From positions 1 through 6,504 of the forward strand of contig JAUVEQ010000170.1 in assembly GCA_030594725.1 (NCBI GenBank): a stretch of 6,504 nucleotides of DNA. Reading direction: 5' to 3'. Each line of letters begins with the position of its first letter. Position 1 is the first letter of the stretch. The position numbers and the translations under genes are program-made. This document shows positions 6,135-6,504 of this stretch, in pieces. The stretch is from Methanobacteriota archaeon. Lineage in GTDB: Archaea; Thermoplasmatota; DTKX01; GCA-020343715. The notes below the pieces were generated by a model. It saw only the letters and a program-made list of their open reading frames with translations, searched no databases and was not told the DNA's origin.

Positions 6135-6160
6135 GGCCCCCCTGGAAAAGGTCCTGCGCA

Positions 6161-6169
6161 ATGTTTATG
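6161..6169 (-). promoter_or_regulatory. TATA-like element of egsA
   Basis: On the minus strand CATAAACAT is centred about 31 nt before ATG 6134. A transcription start about 26 nt downstream would fall near 6139, leaving a leader of only a few bases. A G-run (AGGGGGG) lies just before the start codon but pairs poorly with the anti-Shine-Dalgarno. The same AT-rich stretch reads TTTATG on the plus strand and could serve the DUF63 gene. Confidence 0.4.
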
Positions 6170-6172
6170 ATG

Positions 6173-6193
6173 TTTGCCAACTTCTTTGGCAAA
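6173..6193. repeat. 8-bp inverted repeat, candidate operator in the egsA/DUF63 divergent region
   Basis: TTTGCCAA (6173-6180) and TTGGCAAA (6186-6193) are perfect reverse complements separated by 5 nt. The centre-to-centre distance of 13 bp is plausible for a dimeric regulator, though not a close match to one helical turn. The repeat lies directly upstream of the egsA TATA-like element, in the place of the TFB recognition element, so a bound protein could either block or recruit TFB. No T-run follows, which argues against a terminator. The regulator is not in the window. Confidence 0.5.
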
Positions 6194-6218
6194 TCGAACA
6201 GGTGTGTGAAACAGGCTC

Positions 6219-6504
6219 TTGGATTATAAAACCTTTTACGAGCAGTACTGGAATCTGGTATGGACGGTCGTCCTGGTGGGCCCAGTGGCGTTGCTCACCC
6301 TTGGATGCATCCTGTGGCCCGAGGTCTTCTGGGACAACTTCGTCTGGAAGTACCTCTGGGGTCCCATCGTCGCCGACGCCAAGCGAGAGCCACAGGAAGG
6401 CATAACCGAGGGTTACAATATTGTCAACACCACGGTGTACGCCCTGGTCCTGGCGGTGGCGGTGATCGGCGTCTGGAGGGCGTTCACCTATCTGGGCATC
6501 CGCG
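6219..6504 (+). CDS. DUF63 family membrane protein, N-terminal part (runs off the right edge)
   Basis: 95 codons are visible. The reading frame gives a short polar N-terminus, a transmembrane segment at about 14-33, then the DUF63-like motif WPEVFWDNFVWKYLWGPIVA at about 33-52. GYNIVNTTVYALVL at about 65-78 opens the second membrane segment, as in archaeal DUF63 proteins, whose function is unknown. The start is a problem. The frame has a stop at 6207-6209 and no ATG. TTG 6219 gives an N-terminus (MDYKTFYEQYWNLVW) of the length expected before the first helix, but a strong TATA box lies just after it. GTG 6276 is the main alternative and would cut into the first helix. An ATG at 6260 is out of frame. 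Confidence 0.75.
   Translation, partial: MDYKTFYEQYWNLVWTVVLVGPVALLTLGCILWPEVFWDNFVWKYLWGPIVADAKREPQEGITEGYNIVNTTVYALVLAVAVIGVWRAFTYLGIR
6223..6231 (+). promoter_or_regulatory. strong TATA box near the DUF63 start
   Basis: ATTATAAAA is the best archaeal TATA match in the window and predicts transcription starting near 6253. That is downstream of the TTG 6219 start proposed for DUF63, so either the gene starts later or this box is coincidental AT-rich coding sequence. Confidence 0.4.

Noticed and set aside
6260..6504. Open frame from ATG 6260, well spaced after the TATA box
   Set aside because: It is Arg/Gly/His-rich shadow sequence and is out of frame with the clear DUF63 motifs.
1..6504. 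CRISPR array, tRNA, rRNA, insertion sequence or retron-like element
   Set aside because: I looked for regular direct repeats, tRNA arms, conserved rRNA strings, transposase motifs and terminal repeats on both strands and saw none.

Overview
The window is archaeal chromosome of fairly high GC. It holds five complete protein genes plus one more of good but less certain identity, and is cut by partial genes at both edges. The archaeal assignment rests on an sn-glycerol-1-phosphate dehydrogenase (archaeal ether lipids), a HerA-type hexameric ATPase, DUF357 and DUF63 family proteins, a GvpD-like KaiC-superfamily ATPase, and start regions with TATA boxes about 23-27 nt before the start codon. I think a Thermoplasmatota-like euryarchaeon is most likely, but that is an inference from the gene set and not proven here. 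I see no tRNA, rRNA, CRISPR array, transposase, phage gene or direct repeat family, so this is core and not accessory DNA.

Layout, left to right. Positions 2-151 may be the last 49 codons of an upstream gene. A GvpD-like two-domain ATPase (142-1707, +) follows and faces a five-repeat TPR protein (1704-2351, -). The two stop codons share one CTAG. A 124-nt divergent promoter region (2352-2475) separates the TPR gene from a rightward cluster. That cluster is HerA-like ATPase (2476-4062), then a 13-nt gap with a strong Shine-Dalgarno, DUF357 protein (4076-4417), then a 74-nt spacer, and a two-helix membrane protein of unknown function (4492-5079). The membrane protein gene faces egsA (5076-6134, -), and again the stops share a CTAG. 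An 84-nt divergent region (6135-6218) leads to a DUF63 membrane protein that runs off the right edge (6219-6504, +).

How they work together: HerA and DUF357 look co-transcribed. The membrane protein may be read from the same transcript or from its own promoter in the 74-nt spacer. egsA makes the glycerol backbone stereoisomer of archaeal lipids. The GvpD-like protein has no gas-vesicle genes nearby, so a gas-vesicle role is not supported.

The points most worth a second look are regulatory and structural. Perfect inverted repeats of operator type sit in three separate intergenic regions (2423-2436, 4444-4465, 6173-6193). Two convergent gene pairs share palindromic CTAG stops. The second domain of the GvpD-like ATPase has lost its P-loop. 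The DUF63 gene has a start that conflicts with the best TATA box in the window. I found no convincing undescribed multi-gene system.
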